Part shown: positions 57,178 through 63,870 of the stretch, piece by piece
Layout: each line of letters opens with the position of its first letter
Numbering within the stretch: the stretch's first letter is position 1
From: SZUA-430 sp964547645
GTDB lineage: Bacteria; Pseudomonadota; Alphaproteobacteria; Micropepsales; Micropepsaceae
Assembly (NCBI GenBank): GCA_964547645.1
Contig: CAZJOM010000010.1
Coordinates: 1-64,000, forward strand
Length of the DNA stretch: 64,000 nt
Direction: 5' to 3'
Position numbers and translations under genes: made by a program
Notes under the pieces: model-generated
What the model was told of the DNA's origin: nothing
The model's database searches: none
What the model saw: only the letters and a program-made list of their open reading frames with translations

Positions 57178-57861
57178 TCAAACGCCTAGCAACTCGCGTA
57201 AGCTGAGCACCTTGTGCACAGCCTTTACCTTGGTCAGTGACACCGCGAATTCCTTGGCGGGGTTGTGTTGCAGAAGTTTCAGTTGGGTCGGTGTCTTTGC
57301 GACCAGTTGCTTGACCATCGACGTCCCTGGGCTGCCGTCGGGGTCGTCGTTGAGTTGAATGACGACATAGTCGCCGGCAATCGGGGGGCGCGCCGAGGAG
57401 ACGTAGATCAGATCGCCGTCCTTATTCCAGGGGGCCATGGAATTGCCCATGATCCAAAGCGCATACACGTTGCGGGCGTGGGCGATCCCCGGCGGACGAC
57501 GGACGTAATCGACCACTTGGCCATTGAAACGGAAGTCGCCGCTCGAGCCGCCCACGGCAATGCCGAAAACTGGCACATCGGTCGGCATGGTGTTGACGCC
57601 GTTCGAGGGTGGGCCGGGGATGGCATTGGCCGGCGCTTCATCGCTTTCGCCCATGATTACGCCAACCGGCGTTCGAAAAATCTTCGAGAGTTCCAGCAGC
57701 GTCTCGCGATGCGGTGAGGTTACACCGGATTCCCACTGCGAAATGGCCGGTTGGCTGACCTCGAGAAGCTCGGCGAGTTCAACCATCGTCATGTTTCGCG
57801 CCTTGCGCAGGTCGCGGATGCGTCGGCCCATGGCGGCGGCTTGGGCGGAGGGCTGTTTCAT
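57178..57861 (-). CDS. XRE/S24 family phage-type repressor
   Basis: A 227-residue regulator. Residues 10-66 are a Cro/C1-type helix-turn-helix (MGRRIRDLRKARNMTMVELAELLEVSQPAISQWESG). Residues about 95-225 are a LexA-like S24 domain with S141 (MGNSMAPWNKDGDLI) and K184 (SMVKQLVAKT) as the Ser-Lys dyad. The hinge before it reads IAVGG, without the usual Ala-Gly or Cys-Gly cleavage bond, so self-cleavage is not assured. It is divergent from the gene at 57971 and probably binds the shared 110-base region. Phage C1-like rather than the host LexA. Confidence 0.85.
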   Translation of the reverse strand: MKQPSAQAAAMGRRIRDLRKARNMTMVELAELLEVSQPAISQWESGVTSPHRETLLELSKIFRTPVGVIMGESDEAPANAIPGPPSNGVNTMPTDVPVFGIAVGGSSGDFRFNGQVVDYVRRPPGIAHARNVYALWIMGNSMAPWNKDGDLIYVSSARPPIAGDYVVIQLNDDPDGSPGTSMVKQLVAKTPTQLKLLQHNPAKEFAVSLTKVKAVHKVLSLRELLGV

Positions 57862-57930
57862 CGGGCGTTGGCTCGCAGGCTGTATCGGTGAGCTGACTGC
57901 ATATCAGATTTGCTTCGTCAATGCAAAAGA

Positions 57931-57945
57931 GTTCTTGATTTGTTC
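57931..57945 (+). promoter_or_regulatory. LexA box, GTTC-N7-GTTC
   Basis: GTTC (57931-57934), seven bases, GTTC (57942-57945) is exactly the SOS box of alphaproteobacteria. It overlaps the -35 element (57935-57940) of the promoter for the small gene at 57971, the position where LexA would repress. It is also within 70 bases of the divergent repressor gene start. Confidence 0.75.
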
Positions 57946-57963
57946 ATGGCACTCACTTATATG
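57935..57963 (+). promoter_or_regulatory. promoter of the LexA-box gene at 57971
   Basis: TTGATT (57935-57940), 17 bases, TATATG (57958-57963), then 7 bases to the ATG at 57971. Each box matches four of six consensus bases. No Shine-Dalgarno sequence lies before the ATG, so the message is probably leaderless. The LexA box overlaps the -35 element. Confidence 0.6.
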
Positions 57964-57970
57964 TCTACTT

Positions 57971-58216
57971 ATGAAACGGTTCTTGTCATGGAAACCGCTC
58001 AAGACCGCACGGTTCTTGAGCGAACGGCTGGTTGCGTCTTGGCGCACCACAAGTTTTCTCGCCCGCTTTCGTAAGCGTGCGCGGTTTGCCGCGCGTGCGA
58101 TCGATCAGGACGGCGTTCTCTTGTTGATGCCGCGCGAGTCCAATTTGAGTGTCTGGTACTGCCCGCTGCTCGTGGCTTTCACGATTGGCGGGGCGGTCAT
58201 TGGCGCGGTGAGCTGA
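57971..58216 (+). CDS. LexA-controlled small basic membrane protein (81 aa)
   Basis: An 81-residue protein with a strongly basic N-terminal two-thirds (MKRFLSWKPLKTARFLSER, then WRTTSFLARFRKRARFAARA) and a C-terminal membrane helix (VWYCPLLVAFTIGGAVIGAV). The promoter has a GTTC-N7-GTTC LexA box over its -35 element and the ATG is 7 bases after the -10 box. Small SOS-induced membrane proteins in alphaproteobacteria, such as SidA in Caulobacter, stop cell division; a similar role is an inference from regulation and topology, not from sequence similarity. The frame is open further upstream antisense to the repressor, but that is a shadow. Confidence 0.62.
   Translation: MKRFLSWKPLKTARFLSERLVASWRTTSFLARFRKRARFAARAIDQDGVLLLMPRESNLSVWYCPLLVAFTIGGAVIGAVS
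57998..58020. promoter_or_regulatory. inverted repeat CTCAAGA-N9-TCTTGAG inside the small gene, candidate repressor site
   Basis: CTCAAGA (57998-58004) and TCTTGAG (58014-58020) are exact complements. The heptamer GTTCTTG, part of the right arm, occurs three times nearby (57931, 57979, 58012). The S24 repressor may bind these; it is a guess from repetition and position. Confidence 0.4.
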
Positions 58217-58261
58217 GGACGGTTGGAGAGCCGCAGCGGGCTTACACCTGGGTTATTGGCC

Positions 58262-58412
58262 CCGCGCTTCGCGGACATCCTTCCGTTCTCTTGAAGTCCT
58301 CGGGCGAGCGCCTGAGTTGAAAGCGTTTGCGCGCGAGTTCGGCCGGACTTTCGCGCGCAACGAGCGGCGGTGCGCCCCTCGGGCTCCCCTCGGACGGAGG
58401 TGCCCGCCGCTC
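58262..58412. other. cluster of three hairpins between the small membrane gene and the GcrA-like gene
   Basis: CCGCG-CTT-CGCGG (58262-58274); a perfect 10-bp stem TTGCGCGCGA/TCGCGCGCAA with a 14-base loop (58327-58360); and a 9-bp stem GAGCGGCGG/CCGCCGCTC with a longer GC-rich loop (58362-58412) followed by ACTCTTTGTTTG. They fill most of the 234-base gap. They could be terminators, a leader of the GcrA-like gene, or a small RNA. Confidence 0.5.
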
Positions 58413-58450
58413 ACTCTTTGTTTGTCGTGTTCTCGGTGAGCGGAGGTTTC

Positions 58451-58879
58451 ATGCGTGCTCGGACTGCGGCCATTCCCATCGGTTTTTCTGGTTCGGAAAG
58501 GCATCAACGACGGTGGACGCCAGCGATGATTGCATTCTTGTCCCGGCATCGGCGTGAGGGGCGGACGCTGCGGTGGATCGCCAAGGCGCTTGGCGTTCCG
58601 TTCGATGAGGTTCGCCGGAAGGCGGTGCGGCTCGGATTGGCGCTGAGCACAGCTTATCAGTCGCGCGTGCTCGCGGTCCGGCTTGAGGATGAGCCGGAAG
58701 CGATTGGCGCAGTGAGAGAAATTTTGGGCCGCGGCAGGTGCCATTGGATCGCCGGCGACGTCAGTGATCCGGATTGGCGCATGTGCGGGCATCCTCGTAA
58801 GCGGGGCTCGGCCTGGTGTGCGCATCATCACGCGCGGGTGTTTTGGGTCGTTGACGTTACCGAAAAGCGTGCGGCTTGA
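58451..58879 (+). CDS. GcrA-like regulator
   Basis: A 142-residue protein from the ATG at 58451, with GGAGG 6 bases upstream. WTPAMIAFLSRHRREGRTLRWIAKALGVPFDEVRRKAVRLGL (residues 22-63) is the sigma-like helix-turn-helix start of GcrA (W-T-x-E/A... I-A-x-x-L-G... V-x-x-K-V/A-x-R-L-G-L). The C-terminal C97-H-W-x-GDV, C112-G-H and C123-x-x-H126 pattern resembles the Cys-rich end of GcrA family members. GcrA binds RNA polymerase sigma70 and reads GANTC methylation at cell-cycle promoters. This is a paralogue with divergent middle, of the kind carried by phages. Confidence 0.7.
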   Translation: MRARTAAIPIGFSGSERHQRRWTPAMIAFLSRHRREGRTLRWIAKALGVPFDEVRRKAVRLGLALSTAYQSRVLAVRLEDEPEAIGAVREILGRGRCHWIAGDVSDPDWRMCGHPRKRGSAWCAHHHARVFWVVDVTEKRAA

Positions 58880-58890
58880 GCGGCAACGAC

Positions 58891-59319
58891 ATGGCTGCGA
58901 TCGATACCGAAACGGTTGCGCTGCGGCTGCGCGAAGCGTGGGATACGCTCCGGCGCGTACCGGCAAACGGCGCCCCGCGCCTCTTCACGTCTTGGCCGGA
59001 CGTGGTCCAGGATGCGGCGGAGGCCTACGGATACGCGCAGGCGCTCGTGCGGTTGGNNNNNNNNNNNNNNNNNNNNNNNNNNNNNNNNNNNNNNNNNNNN
59101 NNNNNNNNNNNNNNNNNNNNNNNNNNNNNNNNNNNNNNNNNNNNNNNNNNNNNNNNGGGGATGGGGCCGAAACGCGCGGGCGATCTGCTTGGCGTTCACC
59201 GCGATACGGTTCGCGCACGCAGGGACGAGGCGTTGCGGCGGATTCAAGACGGCGTAACGGCGCGTGCGGGGCGTAGCGTCTCGTTAGTGTGCCCAGGCGT
59301 GGTAAGCGCGCGTAGGTAA
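58891..59319 (+). CDS. DUF6362-like phage-type protein interrupted by assembly gap
   Basis: The 5' part (MAAIDTETVALRLREAWDTLRRVPANGAPRL, then WPDVVQDAAEAYGYA) is followed by 100 N at 59057-59156. The 3' part reads GPKRAGDLLGVHRDTVRARRDEALRRIQDGV, a helix-turn-helix typical of the end of DUF6362 proteins. Both parts fit one gene if the gap is of near-family length, but the frame cannot be verified. I chose the ATG at 58891; a TTG at 58876 overlaps the previous stop. DUF6362 genes often travel with GcrA-like genes in phages. Function unknown; DNA binding is likely. Confidence 0.55.
   Translation: MAAIDTETVALRLREAWDTLRRVPANGAPRLFTSWPDVVQDAAEAYGYAQALVRLXXXXXXXXXXXXXXXXXXXXXXXXXXXXXXXXXXGMGPKRAGDLLGVHRDTVRARRDEALRRIQDGVTARAGRSVSLVCPGVVSARR
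59057..59156. other. assembly gap, exactly 100 N
   Basis: A run of 100 undefined bases, the usual placeholder for a gap of unknown length between contigs. The true distance between 59056 and 59157 may differ, and other genes could be missing. Confidence 0.97.
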
Positions 59320-59477
59320 ATACGGGGACATAATTATACGTGCCAAGATCGGCAAGAAGCACCGCTTTCTGCCGTATCTGGCAGCAGATCCATGGCTCAA
59401 TCGTTAATGATCGATTTACCGTTCGGGCCCTAGCGTCGCCGGCATCGACGCGAGTCGCGTGTCAGTGAGGGGTCCTA

Positions 59478-61169
59478 ATGTTGCAACTTCGTTTGGCGAG
59501 CCGCGCGCTCGTCATCTCCGGAGCGTTCGTTCTTTGCATCGGCATGTTGGCCACGTCGGGGCTCTGGGGCATGTGGGAGCTCTCGACAATCGTGAAGCAT
59601 ACGCAGCAAGTCGGGCAGGCGCTGGGCAACCAGAACGAAGCCGACATGATGCACGATGCGTTGCGCGCGGACGTCCTTCTGGCTCGCGAGTACTCGAACG
59701 AGGGCATTGCCGTATCCAAGGCCAGTGAAGTGAACAATGATGTCAAGGAACACGGCGAACGCTTCATTTCGCTATTTGAGCAGAACGCGAAGCTGCCTGT
59801 TCCCGCCGACCTGAAAGCGAAGATCGAAAAGACAGCCCCTTTCGTGAAAGCGTACTACCAAGAAGCGCTTGAGACAGCGCGCGTTGCGCTCGGACAGCCC
59901 GATGCGTTTGCGTCGCGGTACGAGAAGTTTCAGGAGAGCTTCAAGCGCCTCGAAGGTCTGATGGAAGACCTCGCGAACGGATTCGAAAAATTCCAAGAGG
60001 TAGTCAGCGAAGAAGCAAACGGGGTTGAGACGCTGGCAACGCAGATATTTACGGCCGTGATTGTGCTGTCGTTGCTGGTCGCGACCGGAGCGTGGTGGTT
60101 TACGCGCCAGACCGTGGTGCGACCGTTGACGGCGCTGGAAAAGGAGATGGGTGAACTCGCGCGCGGGAATGCGACGATCGACGTGCCGTATTTGCAGCGC
60201 GCGGACGAGATCGGCGACATGGCGCGAGCGCTACAGGTGTTCAAAACGAACGCTGCCGAGGTCAAGCGTCTTGCCGACGAACAGCGCGCGAGCGAAGTGC
60301 GCATGCAAGCCGACCGGCAGACGGCGATGAACAAGCTTGCTCTGGATTTCGAGGCAAGCGTTGGTGGGATTGTCCAGGCGGTAGCGGCGTCGGCGGCGCA
60401 GCTTGAATCGTCGGCGCAGGTGATGTCGGCCACTGCCGACTCGACGAAGGGCGAAACGAAGGCAGTCGCTAGCTCGCTCGATTCTGCTTCGTCCAGCGTG
60501 CAGACGGCGGCGAGCGCCGCCGAAGAGTTGTCAGCCTCGGTTCAGGAAATCACCAATCAGGTCACGCGCTCGGTGCAACTCGCCGGTGCCGCTGTCGACG
60601 ACGCACGGCGGACGGACGAAACGGTTCAGGGGTTGGCGCAAGCTTCGTCGAAGATCGGCCATGTCGTGAAGATGATCAACGACATTGCCGAGCAGACCAA
60701 TCTTCTGGCTTTGAACGCTACGATCGAGGCGGCACGTGCCGGGGAGGCCGGTAAGGGCTTTGCGGTCGTTGCTTCCGAGGTGAAGTCGCTGGCGAATCAG
60801 ACGGCGCGCGCCACGGAGGACATCGCGACGCAAATCTCGGCCAGTCAGGCGGCCAGCGGTCAGGCGGTTGAGGCGATCCGGGCGATCAGCGCGCGTATCG
60901 GCGAGATCGATCAGATTGCCGCAGCGATCCGCACGGCCGTCACCGAGCAGGGTATTGCTACACGAGAGATCGCGCAGAGTATTGCGATGGCGGCTTCAGG
61001 CACAGCAGATGTCAATCACGCTGTCGGCAACGTCGCGCGCGGGGCTAGCGATACCGGCCTTGCGGCCGAAAGCGTGAAGGAAGCCTCCGAGACGCTCTCG
61101 AAGCAGGCGGTCGACTTGCGCGGGGCGGTGGAGGCATTCGTGCGGTCCGTGCGGACAGGCACCCGCTAA
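59478..61169 (+). CDS. methyl-accepting chemotaxis protein
   Basis: A 563-residue chemoreceptor with GAGGGG before the ATG. Helix 1 is ALVISGAFVLCIGMLATSGLW; residues about 35-185 are a helical periplasmic sensor (four-helix bundle type); helix 2 is IFTAVIVLSLLVATGAWWF. A HAMP domain (VVRPLTALEKEMGELARGN) leads to the signalling coil whose hairpin tip is IGHVVKMINDIAEQTNLLALNATIEAARAGEAGKGFAVVASEVKSLA, the conserved kinase-contact region. No CheR-binding pentapeptide is at the C-terminus (SVRTGTR). The ligand is unknown. No che or flagellar gene is adjacent. Confidence 0.92.
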   Translation: MLQLRLASRALVISGAFVLCIGMLATSGLWGMWELSTIVKHTQQVGQALGNQNEADMMHDALRADVLLAREYSNEGIAVSKASEVNNDVKEHGERFISLFEQNAKLPVPADLKAKIEKTAPFVKAYYQEALETARVALGQPDAFASRYEKFQESFKRLEGLMEDLANGFEKFQEVVSEEANGVETLATQIFTAVIVLSLLVATGAWWFTRQTVVRPLTALEKEMGELARGNATIDVPYLQRADEIGDMARALQVFKTNAAEVKRLADEQRASEVRMQADRQTAMNKLALDFEASVGGIVQAVAASAAQLESSAQVMSATADSTKGETKAVASSLDSASSSVQTAASAAEELSASVQEITNQVTRSVQLAGAAVDDARRTDETVQGLAQASSKIGHVVKMINDIAEQTNLLALNATIEAARAGEAGKGFAVVASEVKSLANQTARATEDIATQISASQAASGQAVEAIRAISARIGEIDQIAAAIRTAVTEQGIATREIAQSIAMAASGTADVNHAVGNVARGASDTGLAAESVKEASETLSKQAVDLRGAVEAFVRSVRTGTR

Positions 61170-61186
61170 CGGCCCCAACGCGACGC

Positions 61187-61660
61187 TCACTCATCGGCTG
61201 CGCGATACTTCGTATGGCAGGCCGCGCAAGCGGCCTTGGTTGACGCCAATGCGGTGGTGGCGTCGGCTTTGGCGCCTTTCGTGACTGCGGCCTCCAATTC
61301 GGCGAGGCGCGCCTGAAGCGTGCTCGCTTTGTTGTCGAAGTCGTTGCGGTTGGCAAAGATCGTCGTTAGGGCGCGCGAGTTTGCGACGCCTTTGTCGCCG
61401 AGGGCCGTGCCGCGCGGGAACATGTCCGGGACACGCTCTGCGTTCTTGCGGGCGACGCTCAACTTTGCCCGTGCGTCGGCCGGTTGGCCCTTGCTCTGCG
61501 TGAAGGCCGCTGTTGCCGCGAGCGCTGCACCCAAACTTTTCATGATCGCGACGCGTTCGTTGACGACGCGTTGCGGGTCTGCTGGGGGCGGGCCGCCGGT
61601 CTCGCATGCGACCAATGTTAAGGTTGCGAGCGCGGCGGCAGAGCGGGTGAGGGGGCGCAT
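61187..61660 (-). CDS. lipid-anchored cytochrome c'
   Basis: A 157-residue class II c-type cytochrome. The four-helix body has RVAIMKSLGAALAATAAF at the start and heme-binding C145-A-A-C148-H149 (ACAACHTKYR) near the C-terminus, as in cytochrome c'. The signal peptide ends in a lipobox (TLTLVAC, C19) instead of a plain cleavage site, so it would be anchored on the periplasmic side of a membrane. Cytochrome c' binds NO or CO and is linked to nitrosative stress. Membrane anchoring is unusual for the family. Confidence 0.82.
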   Translation of the reverse strand: MRPLTRSAAALATLTLVACETGGPPPADPQRVVNERVAIMKSLGAALAATAAFTQSKGQPADARAKLSVARKNAERVPDMFPRGTALGDKGVANSRALTTIFANRNDFDNKASTLQARLAELEAAVTKGAKADATTALASTKAACAACHTKYRAADE

Positions 61661-61890
61661 AGGGCTGCTCGGTTAGCTACGAATCTGTCTCAGCATAGCG
61701 GGCGAAAGCCACAGGCGATAAAAAAATGAACGCTGGTCAAAGTTGTGGGCGGGCCGGGTTCCAACGCCGATTCACCTCTGCAAGCGGTTGTGGTGCAGCG
61801 CGGCTACAGTCTTGCGTCTGTGGAAGGCGACGGAATTCGCGAGTAGATTGTATTTGTTGGGGGACGGACGTTTATTGGGAGTGGCCTGCC

Positions 61891-62517
61891 ATGACGGCAC
61901 GTATTGCACTTGCCTTGGTTGCGATCTTGGGTCTCGCGGGGTGCGGGACAACCGCAACGACGACGTCGTCGGAGAGTCCCTCTTCGACGGCGCCGGCGAT
62001 GACGACAAGCGATCTACAGGCGCCGAGGGTCGTGCGCGGTCCGATCGTGCCGGACGATCCCGAACCAGCGGTCGCGCCCAGAAACAAACGGGCCAAGCTC
62101 GTGACAGCTGATGCGTCGTCGTCCGAACAGGAAACTGCGGCGGCGGATGAACCGGCTTCGGAGATTTCCAAACTGGCGAAACCCGAGAAGCCAGCCAAGG
62201 CCGTGACCGCCGATGCCGCGCCGCCGGTTAGGACAGCCGATGCGTCAGAGCCCGTGAAGCCGGAGGCGCCTGCCGATGCCGGACCAACGCCGGCTGACAC
62301 TGCTCCTTCGACCACTCCGGCGGTTGTGGAGTCCGCACCAACTTCGCCTGCACCTGACGCGGCAGCGAAACCCTCAATTTTCTCCAATCCGTCAGCCTTC
62401 ATGCAGGCGACGATTGGCGGATTCCCGATTTGGATCGCCGGGTTGATCGGCTTGGTCTTGCTCGTCGCGCTTGCGGTTGCCTTCGGCGGACGGCGCAAAC
62501 AGAGCGAAGTGGTCTAG
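61891..62517 (+). CDS. lipoprotein with Ala/Pro-rich stalk and C-terminal membrane helix
   Basis: A 208-residue protein. GGGAG lies before the ATG at 61891; the signal peptide ends in lipobox LGLAGC (C18). The middle is low-complexity Ala/Pro/Thr/Ser-rich, with the word TADA repeated three times (VTADASSSE, VTADAAPPV, TADASEPV). A C-terminal helix (FPIWIAGLIGLVLLVALAVAF) is followed by a basic end (GGRRKQSEVV). Having both a lipid anchor and a membrane helix would tether the chain at two ends, or to two membranes. Function unknown. Confidence 0.55.
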   Translation: MTARIALALVAILGLAGCGTTATTTSSESPSSTAPAMTTSDLQAPRVVRGPIVPDDPEPAVAPRNKRAKLVTADASSSEQETAAADEPASEISKLAKPEKPAKAVTADAAPPVRTADASEPVKPEAPADAGPTPADTAPSTTPAVVESAPTSPAPDAAAKPSIFSNPSAFMQATIGGFPIWIAGLIGLVLLVALAVAFGGRRKQSEVV

Positions 62518-62632
62518 TCGCACCGCCAGCTGATGGATTTGACCTCTTGATTCTTACGGTGGGGAGAGGGTTATCTCCCCGCCTTCGCCTGATGAATTGC
62601 TCCCCAACATAGTACTTCGACGGAGGAAATCG

Positions 62633-62983
62633 GTGACGCGCGACGTTCTCTACGCCACGGCCATCGCAATTGGACTTGCACTTGTTCTACCGGCGACGGC
62701 AAGCGCTGCTTCCACACAAGACGCGCTGAAGATCTGTACCGAGCGCTACAATATGGAAAAGAACGGCGGCTCGATCCCCGTCGGTATGTCGAAGTCGAAA
62801 TATATGAGTCAGTGTACCGGATCGATCCGGCGTGCGGCGAAGCTTGAGCAGGAGTTGCGGGACGCTTCAGGTGAGGGCGGGGCTAACGACATCGCAGCTA
62901 CGACCGAGCCTTCGACGACAAACAAGCCCGCCAAGGTCAAGACCACGACCAGCGTGAGCCTCACGCACACGCCGAACAATTAG
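62633..62983 (+). CDS. small secreted protein, PsiF-like
   Basis: A 116-residue protein starting at GTG 62633, with GGAGG 8 bases upstream. A signal peptide ends PATASA. The mature part has ALKICTERYNMEKNGGSIPVGMSKSKYMSQCTGSIRR: two cysteines spaced as in PsiF-type or rhizobial small periplasmic proteins, probably forming one disulfide. A Thr/Lys-rich tail follows. Function unknown; a frame opening at 62597 would place extra residues before the signal and is rejected. Confidence 0.6.
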   Translation: MTRDVLYATAIAIGLALVLPATASAASTQDALKICTERYNMEKNGGSIPVGMSKSKYMSQCTGSIRRAAKLEQELRDASGEGGANDIAATTEPSTTNKPAKVKTTTSVSLTHTPNN

Positions 62984-63035
62984 ACGGGCCTGAAACGTAA
63001 CAGGCGCGTCCGGGCAGCCGCCGTCGACCCGCCCA

Positions 63036-63076
63036 ACGCCCCCTTGTCCGGACAGTAGCAAGGCCGGTGGGGGCGT
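63036..63076. other. inverted repeat with internal palindrome
   Basis: ACGCCCCC (63036-63043) and GGGGGCGT (63069-63076) pair around a 25-base loop that itself contains the perfect palindrome TGTCCGGACA (63045-63054). It lies between the convergent genes ending at 62983 and 63181. It may be a bidirectional terminator; there is no clear T tract. Confidence 0.4.
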
Positions 63077-63180
63077 CGACTCGCGCGGGGAAGACGGGCG
63101 CGTCTGAGTTCCTTGAGGCGCAATAGATTTAAGGGGCCGTGTTGAGATTTTGGCAGCAGCAGATTCTTCCCAGTCCAGGC

Positions 63181-63870
63181 TCATCGTTTGTGAGTTTGGT
63201 CGTCGGGTGTCTTGCCTTGCCGCGCGATTAGTCTGCGCCAGGTTGCGACGTCGCCGAAGTCGACGCGGGCGGCCTGGCGCAATTCCAGCGGACGGATCAC
63301 GAGCAGGTAGTAGAGGATACCCGTTATCGCGCCGCCCAAATGCGCGCCGTGGCCGATCGGAAGGCCGCCGCCCTCGACTTGCCAGATCAATCCCGCCACG
63401 TCCAAGCCGACGAATGCGAACGCGCCGACCAGCGCCGGCATCGGAATGAATCCGAAGAGTAGAAGCCGTGCTCGGGGGTACAAGAACGAGAACAGCAAGA
63501 TCACGCCGGAGATCGCGCCCGATGCGCCGAGGGCGGGGAGCTCAGGCTTGTTCAACAGGAGGGCGGAGACGGCTGCATGACTTACGGAGGCGACGATCGC
63601 GGCGAGCACATAGAACATAAGAAATCGAGTCGATCCGATCGTGTACTCGACGATGGGTCCGAAGCTCGCCAAGACGTACATGTTCAGGAAAAAATGCAGA
63701 AACAGAAGGTGCGAGAATTCCGAAGTTAGGAGCGTCCAATAGCGGCCGGCCATCAAGCCGTCCCAACTCACCAAGAAGTTCTCGACCATGACGGGGCTCT
63801 CGCCGAGGACAAGCCACAGGACGAACACGGCCGTGTTGATAACTAAGAACGCCAGAACGATCGGTCGCAT
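63181..63870 (-). CDS. rhomboid family intramembrane serine protease
   Basis: A 229-residue, six-helix membrane protease. The catalytic dyad is S117 in GASGAISG and H177 in GHGAHLGG. The helix 1-2 loop has a W-R-x-x-T-like RYWTLLTSEFSH, and helix 2 H59 and N63 (LHFFLNMYVLASFG) form the oxyanion side. It cleaves transmembrane helices within the inner membrane. The soluble C-terminal tail (about 30 residues) has VDFGDVATWRRLIARQ. Substrates are unknown. From 63871 to the window end I see no gene. Confidence 0.92.
   Translation of the reverse strand: MRPIVLAFLVINTAVFVLWLVLGESPVMVENFLVSWDGLMAGRYWTLLTSEFSHLLFLHFFLNMYVLASFGPIVEYTIGSTRFLMFYVLAAIVASVSHAAVSALLLNKPELPALGASGAISGVILLFSFLYPRARLLLFGFIPMPALVGAFAFVGLDVAGLIWQVEGGGLPIGHGAHLGGAITGILYYLLVIRPLELRQAARVDFGDVATWRRLIARQGKTPDDQTHKR

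Noticed and set aside
57524..57970. extension of the small LexA-box gene upstream, antisense to the repressor
   Set aside because: It would run through the promoter, LexA box and S24 gene; the leaderless ATG at 57971 is a better start.
58253..58966. 237-codon minus-strand frame opposite the GcrA-like gene
   Set aside because: Arg/Pro-rich, lacks a Shine-Dalgarno sequence and motif; the plus strand carries the GcrA-like signature.
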